A stretch of 64,000 nt of DNA. Origin: Hymenobacter lapidiphilus. Its GTDB lineage: Bacteria; Bacteroidota; Bacteroidia; Cytophagales; Hymenobacteraceae. The stretch is taken from the NCBI RefSeq assembly GCF_003417065.2, contig NZ_QVLT01000015.1, positions 1-64,000 of the forward strand, in the 5' to 3' direction. Positions 52,207 through 59,945 of the stretch are shown piece by piece. The translations under genes and the position numbers were made by a program. The number at the start of each line of letters is the position of its first letter. The stretch's first letter is position 1. The notes beneath the pieces are model-generated. The model did not search any database and had not been told where the DNA came from. It worked only from the letters and a program-made list of their open reading frames with translations.

Positions 52207-53202
52207 ATGAATCCAACCACTACGCAAAGCCAGTTCTTTCAATTGGTGAAAAGCCAGCTGCCGCCCCACAAGGCCTTGGTGGATGAGGTTGCCAACCTGC
52301 TCGGCATCAGCAACGACAGCGCCTACCGCCGCATTCGGGGCGATAAGCCGCTGGCCATCGACGAGTTGGGCAAGCTGGCAGCGCACTTCCACATCTCGCT
52401 CGACCAGCTGCTGAACCTGCCCAGCAACGCCCTTATTTTCACGGGTAAGCCCCAGGCCGCTGTTACAAAAACTTTGGAGGGCTGGCTCACTAATATGCTC
52501 GGCCAGCTGCAGCTCATGAACAGCTTCGGCCACCGGCACCTCTACTATCTGCTCAAGGATATTCCGCCGTTCTACCACTTCCAGATTCCGGAACTGGCCG
52601 AGTTCAAGATGTTTTTCTGGATGAAATCCATCCTGCACTACGACAGCCTCAAAGGCGTGCGCTTCCGTTTCGGCGACCCGCACTACCAAGACTGCTACCC
52701 TATCTGCCAGCGCATCGTGCAGCTGTATAGCCAGCTGCCAACCACCGAAATCTGGAACGTGGAAAGCCTGAACAGCACCCTGCGGCAAATAGCCTTCTAC
52801 CGCGAGTCGGGGGCTTTCGCTACCCCCTCCGATGCCCAGCTGCTCTACCAGAAAGTGGAAGAGCTCATCGGGGCCATTGAATACCAAGCTGAATTAGGGG
52901 TAAAGTGCATTCTGCGCCAACCCGGCAGCCCGGCGTTGCCCTACCGCCTCTTCGTGAATGAACTCATTCTGGGCGACAACACCCTGTTGGTTGAGCTGGA
53001 CAACATCCGCTTTACTTATCTTAACCACAGCGTGCTGCACTTTCTGGGCACGCGCGACGAAGGGTTCAACGATTTTATGTTTGCCAACCTCGAAAACCTA
53101 ATAAAAAAGTCTACTCTCATTAGTGATGTGGGCGAAAAGGAGCGCAACCAGTTCTTTAATGCCCTGCGCCGGAACATTCACCAGCGGGCCCAGGCCTTTT
53201 AA
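52207..53202 (+). CDS. HTH regulator-like protein (Xre-type N-terminus)
   Basis: 331 residues. The N-terminal ~70 contain a helix-turn-helix: VDEVANLLGISNDSAYRRIRGDKPL and IDELGKLAAHFHISLDQLL (in parts), close to Xre/BetR-type domains. The rest is a helical, aromatic-rich domain (FKMFFWMKSILHYDSL, YPICQRIVQLYSQLP) without catalytic motifs, as in several Bacteroidota one-component regulators. It is divergent from the outer-membrane/lipoprotein/radical SAM unit and may regulate it. ATG 52207 begins the HTH; the ligand is unknown. Confidence 0.75.
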   Translation: MNPTTTQSQFFQLVKSQLPPHKALVDEVANLLGISNDSAYRRIRGDKPLAIDELGKLAAHFHISLDQLLNLPSNALIFTGKPQAAVTKTLEGWLTNMLGQLQLMNSFGHRHLYYLLKDIPPFYHFQIPELAEFKMFFWMKSILHYDSLKGVRFRFGDPHYQDCYPICQRIVQLYSQLPTTEIWNVESLNSTLRQIAFYRESGAFATPSDAQLLYQKVEELIGAIEYQAELGVKCILRQPGSPALPYRLFVNELILGDNTLLVELDNIRFTYLNHSVLHFLGTRDEGFNDFMFANLENLIKKSTLISDVGEKERNQFFNALRRNIHQRAQAF

Positions 53203-53304
53203 AGGACAGCAAGCCTACCTGCTTCAACTCTGGTTAGGCGCGTTTGGGCTGCCTGAATCATCCTTTTGGCAAACTAAAAGGATACATCTGGGCGAGGCAG
53301 TCTA

Positions 53305-53746
53305 GAGGCTGTTATGGCCTGGTGCGTTAAATCAGGGATATGACCAGCAAGTCGGGTACCCCAGTGATGTAACGGATGCAGAATGGGCCTTTGTGGCGCC
53401 ATATCTGGCCTTGGTACGAGAGGATGACCCGCAACGGCAGCATTCGTTGCGCGCTGTTCAATGCCGTGCGCTACCTGGTCAAAACCGGCTGTGGTTGGCG
53501 CTACCTGCCGCACGACCTGCCGCCCTGGTCGGCCGTCTACCAGCAGGGGGCGCGTTGGCGCGACAACCGCTGTTTCGAACATCTGCTGGCCGATTTGCGC
53601 GAACTGGCCCGCTAACTGGCCGGTCGTGCTGGCCGGTCGTGCAGCCAAGCCTACTGCTGTCATGCTGGACGCGCGCACGATTCAGAGCACGCCCGAAAGC
53701 GGGACGCGGGCGGGCTACAATGGCGCTAAACGGCGCAAAAGCCCGG
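53305..53746 (+). pseudogene. IS5-like transposase remnant
   Basis: A DDE transposase of the IS5 group is readable only across three frames: an opening from ATG 53340 (MTSKSG), then YPSDVTDAEWAFVAPYLALVRED, then [30 protein letters not shown] (in parts). After [20 protein letters not shown] and [10 protein letters not shown] the protein stops short of the catalytic core. The sequence around 53305 (GAGGCTGTTATGG) resembles the left end of such an element. The element is dead: at least two frameshifts and a lost 3' half. It abuts a truncated regulator gene. Confidence 0.8.
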
Positions 53747-54163
53747 TTACTCCCCGGCGGTGGGCAAAACCGCCTCTTTAAGCTTGCTCAGCAGCAACGC
53801 CGCCATGGGCTCGCCCTCGGGCAGGCCTTGCTGCTGCGCAACCTCGAGGTGGGCCAGCAGTTTGTGCGGCTGCTGGCGGGCCAGGTAAGCGGGCAGGCCG
53901 AGCTGCTGCTGGCCATGGCCTACAGCTCCATCCGCCGCCGCGTGGCCGACACGCTGGTGCAGCTGCACGAGCAGCAGGCCGGCACCGAAGCCGCCGCCGC
54001 GGGCATCCAGCTCACCCGCGACGATATGGCCGCTATGGTGGGCACGGCCCCCGAGTCGCTGAGCCGCACGCTCAACGAGTTCAAGCACGACGGCCTGATT
54101 GCGCTGACGCCCAACACCATTCGGGTACTGGAACCCGAGAAGTTGCGCCAGGCGCACTGGTAA
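53747..54163 (+). pseudogene. Truncated Crp/Fnr-family regulator
   Basis: Only the C-terminal half of a Crp/Fnr protein is present. From about 53840 it reads LEVGQQFVRLLAGQVSGQAE and AMAYSSIRRRVADTLVQLHE (dimer helix), then the DNA-binding helix-turn-helix QLTRDDMAAMVGTAPESLSRTLNEF and NTIRVLEPEKL (in parts). The nucleotide- or cluster-binding domain is missing and replaced by transposase sequence upstream. It stands just before ccoN and was probably its redox regulator. An unrelated fragment may lie between the IS end and the homology. Confidence 0.8.
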
Positions 54164-54183
54164 GCCGAGCGCTTAAACGGCAG

Positions 54184-54197
54184 TTGACAAAAGTCAT
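54184..54197 (+). promoter_or_regulatory. FNR-like box 1
   Basis: TTGACAAAAGTCAT, a near-perfect TTGA-N6-TCA palindrome, 21 bp after the fnr remnant and 115 bp before the ccoN start. Confidence 0.5.
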
Positions 54198-54205
54198 CCA
54201 TTGGG

Positions 54206-54219
54206 TTGAGATTTATCAT
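54206..54219 (+). promoter_or_regulatory. FNR-like box 2
   Basis: TTGAGATTTATCAT, matching TTGAT-N4-ATCAA at ten of the palindromic core positions by eye (TTGA and ATCA kept). Its centre is 22 bp, two helical turns, from box 1. Together they suggest oxygen control of the cco genes. Confidence 0.5.
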
Positions 54220-54311
54220 ATCAGGAATTTGCAAGGGCTGGTAGCTTTGAACCTGACTGAGTAAGCGCCGCTTCCCGGCGTTTATCTGGCTTCATTTTAC
54301 CAGGTGATTCG

Positions 54312-56155
54312 ATGAAAAACCTGCCATTTGGCATGGCCGGCCCCGCCAGCCTGCTGCTTGGGCTGCTACTGGCCGGCGGCCGGGGGCTCTGCTGGCCCAG
54401 TCGGCCACTCCCGCCGAAGGGCCGATGCTCACGCAACCCGCCGTGCTGGGTATGCTGGCGCTGCTGCTCGTCATTGTTATCGGGGCCGCCATTGTGCTGG
54501 TGTCGCGCGTGGCCTCGCTGGTGCGCGGCAACCAGCCGCCTTCCACCGAAAACGAAGCCGGCCGCTTCGATGAGACGGTGACCAACCTCTCGCCCGAGCA
54601 ACTGGCGGTTATCGTGGCCCGGGAGAAGGCGCAGCATTTTGGCCTGCAGGGTGCGGAGCTGGGCAGCAACAACCCAGCCCGCGACCCGCAGGGGCTGGTG
54701 CGGCACGTCGAGATGGACGTGCATTCGCCCTGGCTGCACGAAAAACGGTCGGTGGCCCGCCTCGACAACCTCGACCCCAAGCTGGTGCGCCTCGTGTCGG
54801 CGTATCTGCTGTGCGCGGCCTTCTGGCTGGTGCTGGGCACTTTGGTGGGCTGGTACGCGGGCGTCAAATTCGTAGCGCCTGACGTGGACCACGTGGCCGC
54901 GCTGTCGTTTGGGCGGCTGCGGCCAGTGCATACCAATATGGTGTTCTGGGGCTGGACTTCGCTGGCCATGCTGGGGCTGGGCTACTTTGTGGTGGCGCGC
55001 ACCAACAACACGCCTTTATTCAGCTTTAAATTGGGCTGGTGGACGCTTTGGCTGATAAACGCCAGCGTGGTGCTGGGCACGGCCTGTTTGATGGCGGGCA
55101 TCAACAACGGCGGCGGCGAGTACCGCGAGTACATCTAGCCCGTGGCGCTGCTGTTTGCCGTGGGCGTGATTCTGGCGCTGGCTAACTTCTACCAGACCGT
55201 GGCGGCCCGCACCACCGAAGAGTTCTACATCTCGAACTGGTACATCCTGGGCGCGACGGTCTGGGGCATCGTGCTCACGGTGGTGACCTACCTGCCGGGG
55301 TACCAGAACGGGATGGGCGAAACCATCATTCAGGGCTACTACATGCATATGGGCGTGGGCATGTGGTTCATGACCTTCACGCTGGGCCTGATGTACTATT
55401 TTCTGCCCATGTCGCTCAATAAGCCCATTTATTCCTACTCGTTGGGGGTGCTGGCCTTCTGGACGCAGCTGCTGTTTTACTCGCTCATCGGCACCCACCA
55501 CTACATTTTCAGCCCGCTGCCGTGGTGGCTCCAAACCATTGCCATTGTGTTCAGCGTGGGCATGATTATCCCGGTGCTGGCCGGCACCATCAACTTTCTG
55601 ATGACCTTTAAAGGCGGCCGCAAGCGGGTGGGCGACTCCTACTCGCTGCCGTTTATGCTGCTGGGCGTGCTGTTCTATTTTGTGGGCTCGTTTCAGGGCT
55701 CGTTGCAGGCGCTGCGCTACACCAATCTGGTCTGGCATTTCACCGATTTCAACGTGGCCCACTCCCACATTACCATGTACGGTATTGTGGCCTTCATGCT
55801 CTGGGGCTGCATCTACACCCTGGCCCCCCGGCTGCAGGGCCGCGAGCCGCGGCAGGCGCTGGTGGGCGTGCACTTCTGGTTTGCGCTGGTGGGCCTGCTC
55901 GGCTACGCCATGTCGCTGATGATTGGCGGCACGCTGAAGGGTATGAGTTGGATGGCGGGCGAGCCGTTCATGCAATCGGTGGTCCTGATGGCCCCCTACT
56001 GGCTGTGGCGGGCTATTGGCGGCACATTTATGCTGCTGGCCCACTTCGTGTTTTTCTATAACCTGGTCGATATGCTGCGCCCCCGCAAGCCGGCTCCGGC
56101 GCCCCCCGTTACCACCCCCGAACCCCGCCCTCATGAAATCCTGGAGTCCGTATAA
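54312..56155 (+). CDS. ccoN: cbb3-type cytochrome c oxidase catalytic subunit, broken twice as read
   Basis: Catalytic heme-copper subunit. ATG 54312 encodes a signal-like start (MKNLPFGMAGPASLLLGLL), but the frame must shift by one base in the GGGGG run near 54382-54386 to continue LLAQSATPAEGPMLTQPAVLGM. The frame is then open to a TAG at 55136-55138, where the family has Trp (EYIWPV, so TGG to TAG), and continues PVALLFAVGVILALANF to 56155. Heme and copper ligands are present on both sides: RPVHTNMVFWGW, YYMHMGVGMWF, GTHHYIF and NVAHSHITMYG. Sequencing errors or real inactivation; next to fnr decay, both are possible. Confidence 0.8.
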
Positions 56156-57170
56156 AAATCATCGCCTGTTCACGGGTACCGTTTTCGGGGTATTTGTGGG
56201 GCTCACGGTACTGATTGCCGTGCAGCCCGCCGCCCAGATTCAGGCCAACAACGCGCCCCTGCCCACTGCCGTGGCCCTCACGGCCGAGCAGCAGGCGGGC
56301 CTGCGCGTGTTTATTGGCGAGGGCTGCGTGGCCTGCCACACCCAGCAGGTACGCAACATCGACATGGACAAAACCTGGGGCGGCCGGCCGGGTATTCCGG
56401 CCGACTACGCCTGGCGCAAGCGCCTCGACGTGTGGCGGGCCACGCCCTCCACGCTGGGCTCGGAGCGCACCGGCCCCGACCTGACCGAAGTAGGCGAACG
56501 GCAGCCGAGCGACCTGTGGCACCTGCTGCACCTCTACCAGCCGCGCAGCGTGGTAAAAGAGTCCATCATGCCAGCCTTCCCATGGCTGTTTGAGGACAGC
56601 GTGGCCGGCACCCCGGCGGGCCTGGCCCTGAACATTCCGGCGGCCTGGCGCGAGCGGGGCAACCGGGCGACCATCGTGCCCACGCGCAAGGCGCAACATC
56701 TGGTGGCCTACCTGCTCTCGCTTAAGCAGGCGGAGCTGCCCACGGGCGAAGAACCCGCGTTTCTGGCCTTTTCAACGCCCGGAAACGCTCTGGGTGCGGC
56801 GGCCGGCGCGGCCCCGATGGCCGCACCCGGGGCGGCCGTCCTCCCCGACGGGGCGGCCCTCTACACCACCCATTGCCAGGCCTGCCATCAGGCTAATGGC
56901 GAAGGCCTGAAAGGCGCCTTCCCGCCCCTGAAAGGCAGTTCCGTAGTAAACGACAAGGACGCCACGCTTATGGTGAACATCATCCTGGAAGGCTACAATG
57001 CCCGCCCCGAATATGGCGTGATGCCCGGCTTCGCCGCCAAGCTGACCGACGCGGAAATTGCAGCCATCGTGAGCCACGAGCGTAGCAGCTGGGGCAACAC
57101 CGCCGCCCCGGTCACTGCCGATTTCGTGAAGCAGCTCCGGGCTTTGGTGAAGCCGGTGGCTGCTCTTTAA
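56133..57170 (+). CDS. ccoO: cbb3-type oxidase cytochrome c subunit (CcoO-like, two heme c sites)
   Basis: 345 residues, starting at ATG 56133, which overlaps the ccoN end by 23 bases (MKSWSPYKNHRLFTGTV). A single N-terminal anchor helix is followed by CVACH (65-69) and the CcoO motif TQQVRNIDMDKTWGGRPG, with ERTGPDLTEVGER and an ESIMPAFPWLF segment holding the axial Met. A linker then leads to a second cytochrome c domain, CQACH (248-252), with GVMPGFAAKLTD. A CcoO fused to one extra c-type domain resembles a combined CcoO/CcoP. Electrons pass from periplasmic cytochrome c to CcoN. Confidence 0.85.
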   Translation: MKSWSPYKNHRLFTGTVFGVFVGLTVLIAVQPAAQIQANNAPLPTAVALTAEQQAGLRVFIGEGCVACHTQQVRNIDMDKTWGGRPGIPADYAWRKRLDVWRATPSTLGSERTGPDLTEVGERQPSDLWHLLHLYQPRSVVKESIMPAFPWLFEDSVAGTPAGLALNIPAAWRERGNRATIVPTRKAQHLVAYLLSLKQAELPTGEEPAFLAFSTPGNALGAAAGAAPMAAPGAAVLPDGAALYTTHCQACHQANGEGLKGAFPPLKGSSVVNDKDATLMVNIILEGYNARPEYGVMPGFAAKLTDAEIAAIVSHERSSWGNTAAPVTADFVKQLRALVKPVAAL

Positions 57171-57171
57171 A

Positions 57172-57294
57172 AGAACGCCATGCTTCGACTGCGCGGACGC
57201 CAGATGAAGCATCTCTACCGCTTCGTTTAATTACCACTGCAACGAGGCGGTAGAGATGCTTCGACAAGCTCAGCATGACGTTCTGAATACCTGC
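57172..57294. repeat. Dispersed palindrome between ccoO and the CxxC protein gene
   Basis: Outer AGAACG / CGTTCT and inner core GAAGCATCTCTACCGCTTCG with AGGCGGTAGAGATGCTTCGA. Same family as 24138-24223; the outer parts of the left arm have drifted (GGACGCCAGATG). Confidence 0.8.
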
Positions 57295-57310
57295 TCAATT
57301 TCTTCCTGCC

Positions 57311-57568
57311 ATGAAAAAGAACCTGCTGTTACTCTTGCTCAGCCTGCTGCTCGCGGGGCCGGCTTTGGCATGTCCGGTCTGCGAAAAACGACAGCCCAAA
57401 GGATTTGCCAACATCACCCACGGCGTAGGGCCGGGGGGCTGGTTCGACTACGCCATGCTGTATGGCTCGATAGCCGTGGTAGTGGTTGTTTTCGCGTGTT
57501 TTTTCTGGTTCCTGCTACGGCCCGACAGCGCGCGTAATCGAGCCCGGCGGCAGATTTCTTTCTCCTAG
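57311..57568 (+). CDS. Small membrane protein with CxxC, cco locus
   Basis: 85 residues: a signal peptide or helix (MKKNLLLLLLSLLLAGPALA) leading straight into CPVCEKRQPKGFANITHGVGPG, then one membrane helix (YGSIAVVVVVFACFFWFLL) and a basic tail. The CPVC pair could bind a metal or act as a thiol, as in copper-insertion or oxidase-assembly factors. I do not recognise the family; linkage to cbb3 oxidase is by position only. Confidence 0.65.
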   Translation: MKKNLLLLLLSLLLAGPALACPVCEKRQPKGFANITHGVGPGGWFDYAMLYGSIAVVVVVFACFFWFLLRPDSARNRARRQISFS

Positions 57569-57573
57569 TTGAC

Positions 57574-58032
57574 ATGAAGACTTACCCCACTATGCCTACT
57601 ACCGCGCCACTTTCCGTCTCCGAAGACCAGCAGGTACTGCTGTTTCTGGACGATAACCCCGTGCCGTTTGCCCGCTACGCCCCGCCGGTTAAAATCGACC
57701 TCGACACGACCCGGCTCGTCGATGGGCCGCACTCGCTACGCGTGGTGGCCCGCTCGTCCAGCGGCGTAGAGGGTATTCAGAATATCGCCTTCATCGTGCG
57801 CAACGGCCCGGCCATCACGGTGCTGGGCCTGCAAAACGACGATATTGTTTCGGATGTGGTGCCGCTGACCGTGACGGCTTACGGCAGCGAGCGGACCGAC
57901 TCGTTCGTGATAAAAGCGTCGGAAACACCGCAGATTATCCCGGCCTGGGTATGGGCGACTCTGCTGGCTTTTGTGGGCTGGGGGGCGTATTACCTCATCA
58001 CCTCCCTGGTTATGCCGGTGCCCGCTACTTAA
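57574..58032 (+). CDS. Membrane-anchored protein, cco locus, unknown function
   Basis: 152 residues with no signal peptide but a C-terminal helix (IIPAWVWATLLAFVGWGAYYLI). The rest is a beta-rich, Ig-like domain (QQVLLFLDDNPVPFARYAPPVKIDLDTTRLVDGPHSLRVVAR in part: VLLFLDDNPVPF, DTTRLVDGPHSLRVVA). It begins six bases after the CxxC protein gene. The last helix suggests attachment with the domain facing outward or inward depending on topology. Possibly an oxidase accessory protein; no more can be said. ATG 57592 is an alternative start. Confidence 0.6.
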   Translation: MKTYPTMPTTAPLSVSEDQQVLLFLDDNPVPFARYAPPVKIDLDTTRLVDGPHSLRVVARSSSGVEGIQNIAFIVRNGPAITVLGLQNDDIVSDVVPLTVTAYGSERTDSFVIKASETPQIIPAWVWATLLAFVGWGAYYLITSLVMPVPAT

Positions 58033-58067
58033 GACTTTCTCCCCCCCCCATCCAATTCCTCCCTATC

Positions 58068-58466
58068 ATGAAAACTACCTCAATCGACGCCACTCCCCAA
58101 CGGCCGGAAGGCCAGCGCCTGCTGGACGCCCCGATGGTCGTGCTGGACCTGCCCGCCCTGCTCACGCAAATCCGACAGGAGCCCATCTGGCAGGAAAGTG
58201 ACCGAAACTCCATCACGGCCTACAAGACTGATGGCCTGCGCATTGTCCTCCTGGCGTTGCGCGCCGGCGCCGAGCTGAAAACGCACACTGCCCCGGGCAT
58301 TATCAGCGTGCAGGTGCTGGAGGGCCACATCACCTTCACGGCCGGGCCGCAAGTGGCCGAGCTGGCTTCCGGGCAGCTGCTGACACTGCACGCGGGTATT
58401 CCGCACAGCGTCGTCGCGGTAACGGAAGCGGTGTTTTTGCTAACTCTGGCAGTCAGCAAACCATAG
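58068..58466 (+). CDS. Small cupin-domain protein
   Basis: 132 residues. A single-domain RmlC-like cupin: LALRAGAELKTHTAPGIISVQVLEGHITFTAG (in part: GAELKTHTAPG, VQVLEGHITFTAG) and the second box QLLTLHAGIPHSVVAVTEAVFLLTL. The metal-binding His set is only partly kept. Such proteins bind small ligands or regulate; the function is unknown. ATG 58068 begins the conserved part. Last gene of the cco-direction group. Confidence 0.75.
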   Translation: MKTTSIDATPQRPEGQRLLDAPMVVLDLPALLTQIRQEPIWQESDRNSITAYKTDGLRIVLLALRAGAELKTHTAPGIISVQVLEGHITFTAGPQVAELASGQLLTLHAGIPHSVVAVTEAVFLLTLAVSKP

Positions 58467-58473
58467 CGGGCGT

Positions 58474-58498
58474 TTGCCCATTGCTGGCTGATGGGCAA
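58474..58498. terminator. Hairpin between cupin and nhaA genes
   Basis: TTGCCCAT and ATGGGCAA, 8 bp perfect, loop 9. It lies between convergent genes and probably ends both transcripts; the T-tract is poor. Confidence 0.5.
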
Positions 58499-58532
58499 GC
58501 TGGCCGGGTATCGCCCCTGGTTGGGCGGCGGG

Positions 58533-59852
58533 CTATTCCGGCACTGGCGCGGCCAGCGTACGCCGCAACAGCGCGTAGCCTAGCCCGCTGGCGCAAACGG
58601 AGGCTATCAGCACCGCGAGCTTGGCCGTGTCGGTATCGGGCGAGTCGGGGCCCAGGGCCAGCATCGTTACGAAGATGGACATGGTAAACCCGATGCCGGC
58701 CAGAATGCCCACGCCCCATATCTGCTGCCAGCTTACGCCGGGCGGCAGTGTGGCCCAGCCCAGGCGTACCGCAACCCAGCTCAGAAGCCCCACGCCCAGA
58801 GGCTTGCCCACCACCAGCCCCGCCAAAATGCCCAGCCCCAGCGGCGAGAGCAGCCCTTGCACGGCCGCCGGGGCAATTACCAAGCTGCTGTTGGCGAAGG
58901 CGAATAGCGGAATAACCACGAAGACTACCAAGGTGTGCAGCCGGCCCTCCAGGCGTTGGGCCGGGGAGCTACCGCGGCGGCCCAGGGTCTCTATTTCGGT
59001 ACTGATTTCGTGCGGGTCGGCGTCCTCCTGCTGCGTTTCGCTTTGCAGCCGGCCCAGCTGCTGGTTCAGCCAGCTCAGCATAGCGGGGCGGAGTTCGGCG
59101 GTCCGGAAAGGCACGGCCGCCGCCAGCAGCACGCCGGCCAGCGTGGCATGCACGCCCGATTCGAGCATGAAGTAGGTGAGCACCAGGCCCAGCGGTAGGT
59201 AGGCCCACAGGCTGCGCAGGCCCAGGTAGTTGAAGGCCAGCAGCAGGGCCCAGGTGCCGAGGGCCAGGCCCAGGTAGTTGAGGTACAGGGTTTTGGTGTA
59301 GAAGCCGGCAATGAGCGCGACTACCCCCAAATCATCGATAATAGCCAGGGCCGTGAGAAACACCTTGAGGCTGAGTGGTACGCGCGGCCCCAGCAATTGC
59401 AGCACGGCCAGCGCAAAGGCAATGTCGGTGGCCATTGGGATGCCCCAGCCGCCGGCCGTGGGCGTGCCGTAGTTGAAGAGTGTGAAGAGCAGGGCCGGCA
59501 TCAGCATACCGCCCAGGGCCCCGGCAATGGGCAGCGCCGCCTGGCGCAACGAGGTCAGCTCGCCCCCCAGCACCTCGCGCTTGATTTCCAGGCCCACCAT
59601 CAGAAAAAACAGGGTCATCAGCCCGTCATTTATCCAGTGGAGCAGCGAGAGCTCGATTACGAGATTATGGACGCTGATGCGCAGGTATTCGTCCCAGATG
59701 GCCGGGAAGTAGCGGGCCGGGCCCCAACTGCTATTGGCCAGCACCAGGGCCAGCACGGTACTGGCCAGCAGCAGCATGCCGCCCGCCGCCTCGTGGCGGA
59801 AGAGTTGCGCAAATGGCCGCCCCAGCGGGCGTAAGATTCGGGTTACAGGCAT
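58533..59852 (-). CDS. nhaA: Na+/H+ antiporter NhaA
   Basis: 439 residues, about 11-12 membrane helices in the inner membrane. Marks: LFRHEAAGGMLLLASTVLALVLANS, IGLEIKREVL (here MVGLEIKREVLGGE), PMATDIAFALAVL and AIIDDLGVVALIAGFYT (with the paired Asp that binds Na+). Exchanges protons for sodium and controls internal pH. ATG 59852 (MPVTRILRPLG) matches the NhaA start; 59885 would add 11 non-conserved residues. Confidence 0.94.
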   Translation of the reverse strand: MPVTRILRPLGRPFAQLFRHEAAGGMLLLASTVLALVLANSSWGPARYFPAIWDEYLRISVHNLVIELSLLHWINDGLMTLFFLMVGLEIKREVLGGELTSLRQAALPIAGALGGMLMPALLFTLFNYGTPTAGGWGIPMATDIAFALAVLQLLGPRVPLSLKVFLTALAIIDDLGVVALIAGFYTKTLYLNYLGLALGTWALLLAFNYLGLRSLWAYLPLGLVLTYFMLESGVHATLAGVLLAAAVPFRTAELRPAMLSWLNQQLGRLQSETQQEDADPHEISTEIETLGRRGSSPAQRLEGRLHTLVVFVVIPLFAFANSSLVIAPAAVQGLLSPLGLGILAGLVVGKPLGVGLLSWVAVRLGWATLPPGVSWQQIWGVGILAGIGFTMSIFVTMLALGPDSPDTDTAKLAVLIASVCASGLGYALLRRTLAAPVPE

Positions 59853-59945
59853 AGGGTCGCAAGGTAACAAACCATAGTGGGCCACCCGCTAGCATGGCCG
59901 CGGCACTTGACGCAGCAGCCGGACTCAGGCGGTGCGGCCTGCAAT

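Noticed and set aside
55016..56134. 372-codon open frame opposite ccoN
   Set aside because: His/Gln-rich antisense shadow; ccoN heme ligands are clear on the other strand.
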